Positions 32,507-42,121 are shown, counted from the stretch's first letter. The stretch: DNA of 64,000 bases from Pseudonocardia bannensis (GCF_012911875.1 NZ_JAAXKZ010000011.1:20472-84471); one strand, 5' to 3'. Numbers and translations: made by a program. The notes: a model not told the origin generated them from the sequence alone.

Positions 32507-33133
32507 GTGCCGATGACCGCGAAGTACGCCACCACCTGCGGCGTCTGCTCGTCCCGTATCCAGCCCGGCGAGGAGATCGCACGGGCCGGCAGCACGTGGG
32601 CGCACGTCGCCTGCGCCGGCAGCGCCACGACCGTGAAGGTGTCCACGTCGCTCGCGCCGAGCGCCCGTCCGGTGCGGTCCGCGCCGCGACCGGACATGCC
32701 GGCCGCCGACGGCGCCCTCGAGGTCTGGACGGACGGCGCGTGTTCGGGCAACCCGGGCCCCGGAGGCTGGGCGTGGGCCACCCGGGACGGGCGGCAGGGC
32801 AGCGGCGGTGAGCCGGGCACGACGAACCAGCGCATGGAGATCCGGGCCGCGCTGGAGGCGGTCCGAGCCCTGGACGGCCCGCTCGTGGTCGTCAGCGACT
32901 CGACCTACGTCGTGAACTGCTTCCGCGACGGCTGGTGGAAGGGCTGGCTCGCCCGCGGTTGGGTCACCAGCGCGCGCAAGCCGGTCGTCAGCCGGGACCT
33001 GTGGGAGCCACTGATCACGCTGGTCAACGACCGGGGAAACGTCTCGTTCCGCTGGGTGAAGGGCCACTCGGGCGACCCGATGAACGACCTCGTCGACGCC
33101 CTCGCGGTGGAGCAGTCGCGCGCGGTGGCCTGA
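32507..33133 (+). CDS. Ribonuclease HI with N-terminal zinc-ribbon-like segment
   Basis: A 208-residue protein. The RNase HI core (about 70-205) has the catalytic set: Asp in VWTDGACSGNPGPGGW, Glu in MEIRAALEAV, Asp in VVVSDSTYVVNCF, and His/Asp in VKGHSGDPMNDLVDALA. Before it come CGVCSSRIQPGEE and WAHVAC, a CxxC...HxxC pattern that could bind zinc. The start is GTG 32507, six bases after TAGGGT (32495-32500) with no ribosome site, hence probably leaderless; ATG 32513 is the alternative. It removes RNA from RNA-DNA hybrids; the extra zinc motif may modify binding. Confidence 0.9.
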   Translation: MPMTAKYATTCGVCSSRIQPGEEIARAGSTWAHVACAGSATTVKVSTSLAPSARPVRSAPRPDMPAADGALEVWTDGACSGNPGPGGWAWATRDGRQGSGGEPGTTNQRMEIRAALEAVRALDGPLVVVSDSTYVVNCFRDGWWKGWLARGWVTSARKPVVSRDLWEPLITLVNDRGNVSFRWVKGHSGDPMNDLVDALAVEQSRAVA

Positions 33134-33591
33134 GGCGGCTCCGCGGCGGGCGCGCGATAGCCGCCGGAAATGTGGCGCCACCGGCCCCGGCCCTTGAGGG
33201 AGCTTCGCCCGGACTCGAGCCGCCGCTCAGCCGGGTGGCGGCTGCCCGGGAGCCTTCAGTCAGCGGTTCGTTGCGGTACCCGGTGGGTGAAGCGACCCAC
33301 TTGTGCGACGCAGATGGTTACACAGGGCAACCATCGGCCGCTGCGATGTCACCGCTCACCGCAGTTCCGTGGCACGGATGGGGGTCTGCCCCTACCGTCG
33401 GGGCGTCCCGGCGCTCCCATCCCACCCGGCACTGCCACCCGGGACCCGTCAGGGGTGCGCCCGGCGACGTGCGCCGGGCCGGGGGCGTTCCACCTCCGAT
33501 CCATCGGGCGCCACGGCACCCGGGGAGCCGGGACGGTTCCACAGCGTTGACATCGGCCACGGCCGAGTACTGAACGGAGTTGTTGTCGGGG
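33134..33591. other. 458-bp gene-free region with one inverted repeat
   Basis: No convincing gene is seen on either strand. GATGGTT (33313-33319) and AACCATC (33329-33335) form a seven-base inverted repeat with a nine-base spacer in a locally less GC-rich patch, and a TTGACA stands at 33547-33552, some 40 bases before the YceI gene, without a clear -10 at the right distance. The region probably carries control elements for the YceI gene. Confidence 0.4.
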
Positions 33592-34470
33592 ATGTTGCGC
33601 TTCCTTCGCCGAGGTGGCCGCGCCGGGCGCGGTCTCGAGACCGGACGCCATGCCCTGATCCCGATCCCGCTGACCGGAGGTTTGCTCACCGGCCAGGTCC
33701 GCGATGCCCAGGGGCAGCCCCTGGCCGGTGCCACGATCTCGGTGTTCGACCGGTCCAGCCGCCGGGTGGCCCGCGTCGACAGCGACTCGTTCGGCTTCTT
33801 CGCCGCCGCCGTCGCGCCGGGGGAGCACCGGATCCGAGCGGAGGCCGGCGGCTACCGCAGCGTCACCGAATCCGCCGAGGTCGAGTGGGGCAAGCACGCC
33901 GACCTCGGTCAGGTGACACTGCCGCCCGACGTCACCCAGGCCCCGCCCACGCCGGGCGTCTACGACATCGACCCGGACCACACCTCGATCCGCTTCGTCG
34001 CCCGGCACATCGCGATGTCCCGCGTGTTCGGCCGGTTCAACGAGTTCCGCGGCCAGATCCAGATCACCGAGCCGTTCGAGGACTCGCACGTCGACGTGGT
34101 CATCAACGCGGCCAGCGTCGATACCCAGATCGCCCAGCGCGACGCCCACCTGCGTTCGGCCGACTTCCTCGACGTCGAGCGGTTCCCGCAGCTGCGCTTC
34201 TCCAGCACCCGGTTCTCCCGGCGGGGCGGCAACAAGTGGCTCATCGACGGTGAACTCACGCTGCACGGACTGACCAGCGACGTGCAGCTGGACACGACGT
34301 TCCTGGGCCTCCAGGAGTGGAACGGCGCGCGCGCCGGCGCAATCGCGCGGACCGAGCTGCACCGCGAGCACTTCACCCTGAACTGGCAGCAGACGCTCGC
34401 GCGCGGACTGCCCGTGATCGGCTCCACGATCGGGATCACCCTGGATGTGCAGGCGATCCTGAAGACCTGA
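33592..34470 (+). CDS. YceI family protein with N-terminal carboxypeptidase-regulatory-like domain
   Basis: A 292-residue protein in two domains. Residues about 25-105 form a beta-sandwich of the carboxypeptidase regulatory type: LTGQVRDAQGQPLAGATISV, APGEHRIRAEAGGYRS. Residues about 120-290 are a YceI lipocalin-like barrel: YDIDPDHTSIRFVARHIAMS, RVFGRFNEFRGQIQI, DAHLRSADFLDVERFPQLRF and GELTLHGLTSDVQLDTTF. YceI proteins bind isoprenoid-type lipids. No signal peptide is evident. ATG 33592 is preferred over TTG 33580; GGAG lies 12 bases upstream. Confidence 0.9.
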   Translation: MLRFLRRGGRAGRGLETGRHALIPIPLTGGLLTGQVRDAQGQPLAGATISVFDRSSRRVARVDSDSFGFFAAAVAPGEHRIRAEAGGYRSVTESAEVEWGKHADLGQVTLPPDVTQAPPTPGVYDIDPDHTSIRFVARHIAMSRVFGRFNEFRGQIQITEPFEDSHVDVVINAASVDTQIAQRDAHLRSADFLDVERFPQLRFSSTRFSRRGGNKWLIDGELTLHGLTSDVQLDTTFLGLQEWNGARAGAIARTELHREHFTLNWQQTLARGLPVIGSTIGITLDVQAILKT

Positions 34471-34482
34471 AGACCTGAAGAC
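34459..34482 (+). repeat. Three tandem 8-bp repeats across the YceI stop codon
   Basis: CTGAAGAC occurs three times in a row. Because the unit is not a multiple of three, the stop codon at 34468-34470 is created inside the repeat, and gain or loss of a unit would change the C terminus. Confidence 0.85.
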
Positions 34483-34764
34483 CCGAGCCGATGCCGGCCT
34501 CGTCCGGGACGAGGGCCATGACCGGCAACTCGCCACGAGGCACCCGCGTCAGCTCGGGGCGCACGGTGGGCGTCGCGGTCGGGACACAGCACTGACTGAT
34601 GCCCGGAAGCCGCCGGCGAAGCAGATCTGCCCCGATCGGGCCTTCTGCGCTCGGGCGCACCGATGGACAATCTGCCGACGCCGCCCCATCGCAGGCGCGG
34701 CCCCGGTTCCGCGGTCGCATGGGCCCGGCAGCGGCACCCACCATGCCGGCCCGGGAGAAGTCTG

Positions 34765-36900
34765 ATGACCGCGACCGAGGACATCCCCGTGACGACGACC
34801 GGCACCGTGCGCGCGGCATGCCCGCATGACTGCCCCGACACCTGCGCGATGCTGGTGACGGTCACCGACGGCCGGGCAACCGAGGTTCGCGGCGATCCCG
34901 AGCACCCGTTCACCCGGGGTGGGCTGTGCGTGAAGGTCAACAACTACGTGGACAAGGTCTACAGCCCGGACCGTGTCCTGTACCCGATGCGGCGCACCGG
35001 CCCCAAGGGCAGCGGCCGGTTCGAGCGCATCTCCTGGGACGCCGCGCTGGACGAGATCGCCTCACGATTCCGGGCGACGATCGCCGAGCACGGCCCCGAG
35101 GCGATCATGCCGGTCAGCTACCTGGGCACCGAAGGCATCCTGAACGGACTCAACGTCGGCGACCCGTTCTTCAACAAGCTCGGCGCGACGATCGCCGAGC
35201 GCACCTACTGCGACTCCGGCTCCTGCACCGCCTACACGATGACCATCGGTGCCACCGCGGGAGTCGATCCGGAGAGCCTCGTGCACTCCCGCTACATCAT
35301 CATCTGGGCCTGCAACATGGTGTCGACCAACCTGCACCTCTGGCCGTTCGTCGCCGAGGCGCAGCGCCGTGGCGCGAAGGTCGTGGTGATCGATCCGGTC
35401 AGGCACCGCACGGCCAAGCACGCCGACTGGCACATCCCGATCCGGCCGGGTACGGACGGTGCGCTGGCTCTGGCCATGATGCACGTGATCATCAACGAGG
35501 GTCTGACCGACGAGGCGTACATCCGCGACCACACGGTCGGCTACGCCGAGCTCGTCGAGCGGGTCCAGCAGTACACCCCGGAGTGGGCGGCAGCGGAGAC
35601 CGGCATCCCGGCGACGGACATCCGCACCCTGGCCCGCGAGTACGCCACCACCGACCCGTCCATGATCCGGATCGGGGTGGCGATCGAGCGTCAGGCGGGC
35701 GGCGGGCAGACGGTGCGCTCGATCGCGTGCCTGCCCGCGCTGGTGGGCGCGTGGCGCAAGGTCGGCGGCGGCCTGCTGCAACTGCCGCTGTGGGCGTTCC
35801 CGGTCAACTGGGGCGCGCTGATGCACCCCGAGCTGGCCACCCCGGGCACCCGGGTGGTCAACCAGTTCCTGCTGGGCCGCGCGCTCACCGGCGAACTGGC
35901 GCTGGACCCGCCGATCACCGCGCTGATGGTCTACAACTCCAACCCCATGGTCGTGTGTCCCGAGCAGGACAAGCTGGCCGCCGGGCTCGCCCGGGAGGAC
36001 CTGTTCACCGTGGTGAGCGAACAGTTCCTCACCGACACCGCGCGGTACGCCGACATCGTGCTGCCGGCCACCACCCAGCTCGAGCAGCACGACATCATGT
36101 TCAGCTGGGGTCACTTCTACGTCTCGCTGAACACCCCGGCGATCGCGCCGCTGGGCGAGGCGGTCTCCAACACCGAACTGTTCCGCCGACTCGCCGCCCG
36201 GATGGGCTTCACCGAGCCGTGCTTCACGCGTACCGACGAGGAGATGATCGCCGAGGCGTTCGACTGGTCCGCGCCGGCGATGGCGGGCATCACGGTCGAG
36301 TCGCTGCGCGAGACCGGGTGGGCCCGGCTGAACCTGCCGTCAGCCGACGAGTACGCCCCGCACGCCGAGGGCGGCTTCCCGACGCCGTCGGCGAAGACGG
36401 AGTTCCGCTCGTCGATCGCCGCCGAGGCGGGCAACTTCGTCGCGCCGCTGTTCCGGCAGGGCTCCAACGAGTTCCAGCCCGGCGGCGTGGTGGACCCGTT
36501 GCCGCACTACGTCCCACCCCGGGAGACGGCCGACAACGGCTACCGGCTCAACCTCATCTCGCCCAAGTCGCACGCCTACCTCAACTCCAGCGCCGCCGAC
36601 CAACCCGCGCAGCGGCGCGTGCAGGGCGAGCCCGCGGTGACCATCCACCCGCAGGACGCGGCCGAGCGCGGCGTCACCGACGGGCAGTACGTGCGGGTGT
36701 TCAACGACCGCGGGCAGTTCGTCGCGCTGGCACGGGTCACCGACGAGATCGCGCCCGGCGTGGTCATGTCGCCCATGGGCGCCTGGCCCAAGAACGCCAA
36801 GAACCAGTCGACGGTCAACGCCGTCAACCCGTTCGTCTTCGCCGACCTCGGCAACGCCCCGACGTTCTCCGACACCCGTGTGGAGGTCGAAGTCGTCTGA
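34765..36900 (+). CDS. Molybdopterin (DMSO reductase family) oxidoreductase
   Basis: A 711-residue cytoplasmic MopB enzyme. N-terminal CPHDCPDTC and a later Cys (residues 19, 23, 27 and 55) form a [4Fe-4S] site; TYCDSGSC (149-154) offers the likely Mo ligand region; WACNMVSTN, VVVIDPVRHRTAKHADWHIP, VYNSNPMVVCPEQDK and QLEQHDIMFSWGHFYVSL are typical cofactor-binding segments; the C-terminal domain runs from LNLISPKSHAYLNSS to QYVRVFNDRGQFVALARV. ATG 34765 has GGGAGAAG upstream. No FeS or membrane subunit gene is adjacent, so it may act alone. The substrate is not evident; formate dehydrogenase activity is possible but not shown. Confidence 0.9.
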   Translation: MTATEDIPVTTTGTVRAACPHDCPDTCAMLVTVTDGRATEVRGDPEHPFTRGGLCVKVNNYVDKVYSPDRVLYPMRRTGPKGSGRFERISWDAALDEIASRFRATIAEHGPEAIMPVSYLGTEGILNGLNVGDPFFNKLGATIAERTYCDSGSCTAYTMTIGATAGVDPESLVHSRYIIIWACNMVSTNLHLWPFVAEAQRRGAKVVVIDPVRHRTAKHADWHIPIRPGTDGALALAMMHVIINEGLTDEAYIRDHTVGYAELVERVQQYTPEWAAAETGIPATDIRTLAREYATTDPSMIRIGVAIERQAGGGQTVRSIACLPALVGAWRKVGGGLLQLPLWAFPVNWGALMHPELATPGTRVVNQFLLGRALTGELALDPPITALMVYNSNPMVVCPEQDKLAAGLAREDLFTVVSEQFLTDTARYADIVLPATTQLEQHDIMFSWGHFYVSLNTPAIAPLGEAVSNTELFRRLAARMGFTEPCFTRTDEEMIAEAFDWSAPAMAGITVESLRETGWARLNLPSADEYAPHAEGGFPTPSAKTEFRSSIAAEAGNFVAPLFRQGSNEFQPGGVVDPLPHYVPPRETADNGYRLNLISPKSHAYLNSSAADQPAQRRVQGEPAVTIHPQDAAERGVTDGQYVRVFNDRGQFVALARVTDEIAPGVVMSPMGAWPKNAKNQSTVNAVNPFVFADLGNAPTFSDTRVEVEVV

Positions 36901-37100
36901 GGACGCCCTCCGTCGACGCACAGCCGCCGGCGCCGAGGTATTTCCCTGCCCTTCTGGTCATCTCGGCGCTGACGCCGTCTCGTCGCACCGCGGGCGATGA
37001 TCCCGGTCGGTCGGCGCATCCACGGCTCGGAGCGCTACGCCGTCGACCGGGTGCGGTCGACCCGGCCGCCCGTCCGCCGGACGACGTCCGGAGAGGACAG

Positions 37101-37300
37101 GTGGCCGCGTCCACCGGGGACCGCACGCGCAAGGAACCGCACCTGCACTTCCACGGGATGGCCTCGCGGCTGCCACTCACCGCGGCCGACATCCCCCTCG
37201 TGATCGACCGGTCACCTTCGCCGACGACGCCCTCAGCCGGCTCGAGAGCTACCAGGTGAATCCGAGTCGACGCGGCACGCCGGGGTCGCCGCCGAGGTAG
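37101..37300 (+). pseudogene. Possible small frameshifted gene remnant
   Basis: GTG 37101 follows GAGAGGA. The frame gives KEPHLHFHGMASRLPLTAAD and then IPLVIDR, after which the next frame continues plausibly as TFADDALSRLESYQV to a stop at 37298-37300. As read, the first frame ends at 37259 after 52 codons. I do not recognise the protein. The rest of 36901-37361 (before and after this stretch) shows no gene. Confidence 0.25.
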
Positions 37301-37361
37301 TGGGCCGCCGCTGCGACCACGTCGACTGAACGGGTCGTACCCGGCGATGGCGAGATGACCG

Positions 37362-38129
37362 CTACGTGGTCGTCGCGATCCCGCCGTCGACCGGGATCAC
37401 GGCCCCGGTGACGAAGGCGCCGGCCCGGCTGGCCAGGAAGACGGCGATGCCCGCCATGTCGTCCGGCCGGCCGATCCGGCCCAGCGGCGAGGCCGCCGCG
37501 ATCGCGTCGCCCGCGGCCTCCAGGGTCGCGCGCATCATCCTCGACTCGAACGGCCCGGGTGCCACGGCGTTGACCGTGATGTGCCGCGGGCCGAGATCGC
37601 GGGCGAGCACCCGGGTGAGCTGGTGGACGCCGGCCTTGCTCGCCGAGTAGGAGTAGTTGGGCAGTTCCGGCACCCGGATCCCGTCGATGCTGCCGATGTT
37701 GATCACCCGGGCCGGGTCGTCCGCGGTCCCGGCCTTCTCCAGCAGCGGCAGGAACGCGCGGGTGAGCAGGAACGGGGTCTTCAGGTTCAGGTCGAGGACC
37801 TTGTCCCAGGCCTGCGCGGGGAACTCCTCCAGCGGTGCCCCCCAGGTCGCGCCGGCGTTGTTGACCAGCACGTGGACCTTCTCCTCGCGCCGGCCGAGCT
37901 CATCGGCCAGCCGCAGGCACTCGGCCTCCTTCGACAGGTCGGCCGGGATCCCGACCACGGTGCCGAACCGGCCCAGCTCCTCCTCCGCGGCGACGCAACC
38001 CTCGGGCTTGCGGCTGCTGACGTAGACCGTCGCGCCGGCCTCCACCAGCCCACGGGCGATCATCAGCCCGATCCCGCTGGTCCCGCCGGTCACCACCGCG
38101 ACCTTGCCCGTCACGTCGAACAGCCCCAC
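37362..38129 (-). CDS. SDR family oxidoreductase
   Basis: A 255-residue classical short-chain dehydrogenase. Cofactor motif VTGGTSGIGLMIARGL (TGxxxGxG), NNAG in HVLVNNAGATWGAPLEEF, catalytic Ser in INIGSIDGIR and YSYSASKAG with the YxxxK pair (about 155-160). Arg in SSRKPEG after the second strand suggests NADP preference. GTG 38129 has AGGAGG six bases upstream. It is divergent from the acyl-CoA ligase gene with 72 bases between, and the two could share a fatty- or aromatic-acid pathway. Substrate unknown. Confidence 0.92.
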   Translation of the reverse strand: MGLFDVTGKVAVVTGGTSGIGLMIARGLVEAGATVYVSSRKPEGCVAAEEELGRFGTVVGIPADLSKEAECLRLADELGRREEKVHVLVNNAGATWGAPLEEFPAQAWDKVLDLNLKTPFLLTRAFLPLLEKAGTADDPARVINIGSIDGIRVPELPNYSYSASKAGVHQLTRVLARDLGPRHITVNAVAPGPFESRMMRATLEAAGDAIAAASPLGRIGRPDDMAGIAVFLASRAGAFVTGAVIPVDGGIATTT

Positions 38130-38201
38130 GCGTCCGCCTCCTCGTCGAGTCCCGATCACGGGCACCGTAGCCGTCCGGTGGGGCCGTGCGACGATCGCGA
38201 C

Positions 38202-39839
38202 ATGTCGCACTCCGCACAGCGCGTCGCCGAGTTGCAGGCCGAGTACGGCTCCCCCGACCTCGCCGTCGCCCACCTGCTGTGCGACCGGCACCCGGCCGAC
38301 GCGGTGGCCGCCACGCTCGTCGACCCGGACCTCGAGACCGTCGACCTCACCTACGGGGAGCTGCGGGAGCGCTCCGAGCGGCTGGCCGCGGGTCTGGCCA
38401 CGCTCGGCGTCGGCCCCGGCAGCCGGGTCGCGGCCCTGCTGCCCAAGACCGTCGAGCTGCCCGTGACGCTGCTGGCGATCTGGCGGCTGGGCGCGGTGTA
38501 CGTGCCGCTGTTCACGGCGTTCGCGCCGCAGGCGATCGCGTTGCGGCTGCTGGCCAGCGGGGCGAGCGTGGTGATCGCCGACGCCGGCCAGCGCCCGAAG
38601 CTGGACCCGGGTGAGGACATGCCGTCCGACCCACCGTGGACGATCGTGACGGTCGGTGAGCCCGCGGCGGGGGATGTCCGGTTCGACGACCTGGCCGCCA
38701 CGCCCGCGTCGGATGCCGTTCCGGTGGCCGTGGGCGCCGACGGGCCGATGGTCCAGCTCTACACCTCCGGCACCACGGGCAGGCCCAAGGGCGTGGTCGT
38801 CCCGGCGCGGGCGCTGGCCTCGATGGTCGCCTACCAGGAGTTCGGGCTCGACGTCTCCCCCGACGACGTGTTCTGGAACGGCGCCGACCCCGGCTGGGCC
38901 TACGGGCTGTACTACGCGCTGATCGCCCCGCTCGCCACGGGCCGGTGCACCGTGTTGCTCAACGCCGGCTTCTCCGCCCGGCTGACCTGGGACGTGCTGG
39001 CGAATCTGGGCGTCACGAACGTCGCGTCCGCACCGACGGTCTACCGCGCGCTGCGCAGCTCCGGCATCGCCGCGCCCGCCGGCCTGGCGCTACGCCGGTG
39101 CTCCAGCGCCGGTGAGCCGCTCAACCCCGACATCGTCACCTGGGCCCAGGACGCGCTCGGCGTCCCGGTGCGCGATCACTACGGCCAGACCGAGCTCGGC
39201 ATGGTCGTGATCAACGGCTGGCACCCGGACCTCGAGGCCCCGATCCGGCCCGGATCGATGGGCCGGCCGATGCCCGGGTTCACGATCGGCGTGCTCGCCG
39301 AGGACAGCGACGAGCCCGCGGCGCCCGGGAGTCTCGGCCGGGTCGCGGTGAACATCGCGGACAGCCCGCTGATGTGGTTCTCCGGCTACGACGGCGACCC
39401 CGCCACCTCGGCGGAGAAGTTCACCGCCGACGGCCGCTGGTACCTCACCGGGGACGCCGGGCAGGTCGACGACGACGGCTACCTGTTCTTCTCCTCCCGC
39501 GACGACGACGTGATCATCATGGCGGGGTACCGGATCGGCCCGTTCGACATCGAATCGGTGCTCAGCGCCCATCCCGCGGTGGCCGAGACGGCCGTCGTCG
39601 GGGTCCCGGACGCCGCCCGCGGCGAGGTCGTCGAGGCGTTCGTGGTGCTGCGCGCCGGGTTCGAGCCCGCCGACGCCCTGGCCGTCGAGCTCGCCACCCT
39701 GGTCAAGACCCGCTACGCCGCCCACGCCTACCCGCGGCGGGTGCACTTCACCGACGAGCTGCCCAAGACCCCGAGCGGCAAGATCCAGCGATTCGTGCTG
39801 CGGGCACAGCGCCGCGAGGAACTCGGCAGGGGAATCTGA
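38202..39839 (+). CDS. AMP-dependent acyl-CoA synthetase
   Basis: A 545-residue ANL-superfamily ligase that activates a carboxylic acid via acyl-AMP to acyl-CoA. Motifs: LYTSGTTGRPKGVVVPARAL (P-loop A3), ADPGWAYGLYYALIAPLATG, RDHYGQTELGMVV (A5), WYLTGDAGQVDDDGYLFF (A7), MAGYRIGPFDIESVLSAHPA (A8) and PKTPSGKIQRFVL with the catalytic Lys (A10). The DPGWAYG segment is typical of short/medium-chain acyl-CoA synthetases. GACGAT lies six bases before ATG 38202, consistent with a leaderless start. Confidence 0.92.
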   Translation: MSHSAQRVAELQAEYGSPDLAVAHLLCDRHPADAVAATLVDPDLETVDLTYGELRERSERLAAGLATLGVGPGSRVAALLPKTVELPVTLLAIWRLGAVYVPLFTAFAPQAIALRLLASGASVVIADAGQRPKLDPGEDMPSDPPWTIVTVGEPAAGDVRFDDLAATPASDAVPVAVGADGPMVQLYTSGTTGRPKGVVVPARALASMVAYQEFGLDVSPDDVFWNGADPGWAYGLYYALIAPLATGRCTVLLNAGFSARLTWDVLANLGVTNVASAPTVYRALRSSGIAAPAGLALRRCSSAGEPLNPDIVTWAQDALGVPVRDHYGQTELGMVVINGWHPDLEAPIRPGSMGRPMPGFTIGVLAEDSDEPAAPGSLGRVAVNIADSPLMWFSGYDGDPATSAEKFTADGRWYLTGDAGQVDDDGYLFFSSRDDDVIIMAGYRIGPFDIESVLSAHPAVAETAVVGVPDAARGEVVEAFVVLRAGFEPADALAVELATLVKTRYAAHAYPRRVHFTDELPKTPSGKIQRFVLRAQRREELGRGI

Positions 39840-40148
39840 CACTCACGCGTGGACTGCGCTCCCACCGCCCGCGTCCCGCCGAAATCTCGTCGACCTGGAT
39901 CGAGTCGTGTCCAGCGCCGTCAGCGGCTCGATCGGCCACATCGACATCGGCAGGAGGCGGCCGTGACGAGCACCGGACGGCACGCCCGAACGGGTGCGGT
40001 CCGGGGTGGGCCCCCGCCTCGCGACCTCCCGTCGTCGGAACGCTCGGGCAGCCCCCGGGTTGCTGGTCGCCCGGGGGCATCGGAGCCGGCCGCGGCGTCG
40101 CCCACGCGGACGGTGCGCCGGCACGGCCGCCGTGGCACGGTGGGGCAC
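39840..40148. other. 309-bp gene-free region
   Basis: Open frames on both strands here translate to Arg/Pro/Gly-rich sequence with no motif. Nothing is recognised apart from the putative -10 of the next gene (CACGGT, 40136-40141, seven bases before ATG 40149). Confidence 0.4.
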
Positions 40149-40640
40149 ATGCCGGTGACCGCACGTGACCGCGACCCTGACGGCCGGGCCCGCAACGCCC
40201 GGCCCCGCGACGCCATGGGGCGCCCGTTGCCGCGCGGGACGACCGGCGTCGAGCGGGTGCCCGAGGACCTGGTGCTGACGGTGGACGAGACGGTCGACGA
40301 GGCCCAGCGGCTCCTCGACGACGGCCTGCCGTTCCAGGCGCACGAGGTGCTCGAAGCTGCCTGGAAGGCGGCCGGGAACGACCAGCGTGAGCTGTGGCGA
40401 GCCCTGGCTCAGGTCGCCGTCGGGCTCACCCACGCCCAGCGCGGGAACGCCCGCGGCGCGGTGGCGCTGCTGCGCCGCGGGGCGGACGGGATCGCGCGGT
40501 GGGTGGGTAACCCGCCCTCGTCACTGGACCTGGGCGGCCTCGATCGGCACGCGAGCGCGCTCGCCGACCGGATCGAGCGGTCCGGTGCGGGCGTGACGAC
40601 GGCCGACGACCTACGCCCCCGGCTGCGTTCCGGAGGCTGA
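40149..40640 (+). CDS. DUF309 family protein
   Basis: A 163-residue protein with the DUF309 signature: VDEAQRLLDDGLPFQAHEVL followed by EAAWK, then RELWRALAQVAVGLTHAQRG and AVALLRRGADGIARW. The family forms a small helical bundle of unknown function. ATG 40149 is chosen since the upstream part is not conserved in character. Confidence 0.85.
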   Translation: MPVTARDRDPDGRARNARPRDAMGRPLPRGTTGVERVPEDLVLTVDETVDEAQRLLDDGLPFQAHEVLEAAWKAAGNDQRELWRALAQVAVGLTHAQRGNARGAVALLRRGADGIARWVGNPPSSLDLGGLDRHASALADRIERSGAGVTTADDLRPRLRSGG

Positions 40641-40699
40641 CCGGGCCGCCGCCGGTCGCACGCACCGTCGGTCCCTCGAACCCGGAGCCCGGCCGGCCG

Positions 40700-42121
40700 T
40701 CACTTCGGGGGGATGTTGTGGTTCAGCCGGAACAGGTTGCTCGGGTCGTAGCGGCTCTTCAGGTCGACGAGGCGGTCCAGGTTGGCGCCGAAGGTGCCGC
40801 GGACCATCTCGTCGCCGTCCTCGTACAGGCCGGGGAAGTTGACGTACTGGGCACCGGTGGAGAAGGGCTCCAGCGCCCGGAACGCGTCCCGGCCCCACTC
40901 GACGCAGGCGGCGTCGTCCGCCGGGCTCTCCCAGTTCGACTCGATACCGAGCAGGAACGGGGCGGACCGGTCACCGAAGGCGGTGTCCCCCGGCCCCACT
41001 CGGCTGAATGCACCCCCGAGTTGCCACACATCGAGCGTCGAATGCGGTGACGGGGTGTTCTCGTTCAGTTCGACGAGCGCGGCGATCGCGTCGTCCGGCA
41101 GGCCCTGGAGGTAGTGGGACTTCCAGTAGTAGCGCATTTCGTGAGCTGGGTAATCGGCGTCGAAGAATCGCTGCACCTCGAGGTAGGGCAGCGTGTCGGA
41201 CAGATCCGCTATCGGCGAACCGAACTCGCGCAGCGACGTCAGATCCTGCTGCGCGCGGCCGACGTCGCCGGAGTGCACCGCGAGGTACACGACGATCGGG
41301 GCGTGATGGTGCTCGGCCGGGATCTCGTCGATCTCCGGCGCGTGCCACAGGATGGCGAACGAGCTGACCTCGTCGGGAGCGGTGGGGGCCCACTCGCGGT
41401 AGAAGCGCAGCGCGTCGGCCGCGTCCGTGCCGGCATGCACCACGAAGGCGAGGAAGACATCGGGTCCCACCGGATGCGCCCGGTACTCGAACGAGGTGAC
41501 GACCCCGAAGTTGCCCCCGCCGCCCTGCAGGCCCCACAGCAGGTCGGCGTTCTCCTCCTCGCTCGCGGTCACCAACCGGCCGTCCGCGGTGACGACGTCG
41601 GCCGAGATCAGGTTGTCCGAGCTCAGACCGTGCCTGCGACGCAGCCACCCGAGCCCGCCACCCAGCGTGAGACCCGCGATGCCGGTCGCCGTGACGACCC
41701 CCATCGGCACGGCGAGCCCGAAGGCCTGGGTCTCATGGTCGAGGTCCCCGATCGTGGCCCCGCCCTCCGCCCGGACGGTTCCGCTGCCCGGATCGACGCG
41801 TATACCGTTCATGAGCGACAGATCGATCACCAGGCCGTCGTCGCAGACCGCGCTACCGGCCACGTTGTGCCCGCCCCCGCGCACGGCGACCGGAAGGCCC
41901 CGCTCCCGCGCGTGGTTCACAGCGCTGATGACGTCGGCGACGCCGGCGCAGCGCGCGATGAGAGCCGGACGCCTGTCCACCATCCCGTTCCACACCTGAC
42001 GGACGGCGTCGTAGTCCTCGTCCGCCGGCCGGACGAGTGTCCCTCGAAAGCTGAGCCCCAGTTCCCGAGCAGGATCGTCCCGGACGTCCGCCGTCACCTT
42101 CCCGGCACCCTGCGCGGTCAT
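40700..42121 (-). CDS. FAD-binding (PCMH/BBE) oxidoreductase
   Basis: A 473-residue berberine-bridge-type flavoprotein. PVAVRGGGHNVAGSAVCDDG carries the His (about residue 85) that binds FAD covalently in the family; GLTLGGGLGWLRRRHGLSSD lacks the Cys that gives a second flavin link, so binding is at most mono-covalent. LLWGLQGGGGNFGVVTSFEY follows, and the C-terminal BBE element includes YDPSNLFRLNHNIPPK. ATG 42121 has GGAGG seven bases upstream. It likely oxidises an alcohol, sugar or aromatic substrate; which one is unknown. Confidence 0.92.
   Translation of the reverse strand: MTAQGAGKVTADVRDDPARELGLSFRGTLVRPADEDYDAVRQVWNGMVDRRPALIARCAGVADVISAVNHARERGLPVAVRGGGHNVAGSAVCDDGLVIDLSLMNGIRVDPGSGTVRAEGGATIGDLDHETQAFGLAVPMGVVTATGIAGLTLGGGLGWLRRRHGLSSDNLISADVVTADGRLVTASEEENADLLWGLQGGGGNFGVVTSFEYRAHPVGPDVFLAFVVHAGTDAADALRFYREWAPTAPDEVSSFAILWHAPEIDEIPAEHHHAPIVVYLAVHSGDVGRAQQDLTSLREFGSPIADLSDTLPYLEVQRFFDADYPAHEMRYYWKSHYLQGLPDDAIAALVELNENTPSPHSTLDVWQLGGAFSRVGPGDTAFGDRSAPFLLGIESNWESPADDAACVEWGRDAFRALEPFSTGAQYVNFPGLYEDGDEMVRGTFGANLDRLVDLKSRYDPSNLFRLNHNIPPK

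Noticed and set aside
34765..36900. Selenocysteine-containing formate dehydrogenase
   Set aside because: No in-frame TGA and no adjacent formate dehydrogenase subunits; the enzyme has Cys residues in the relevant region.
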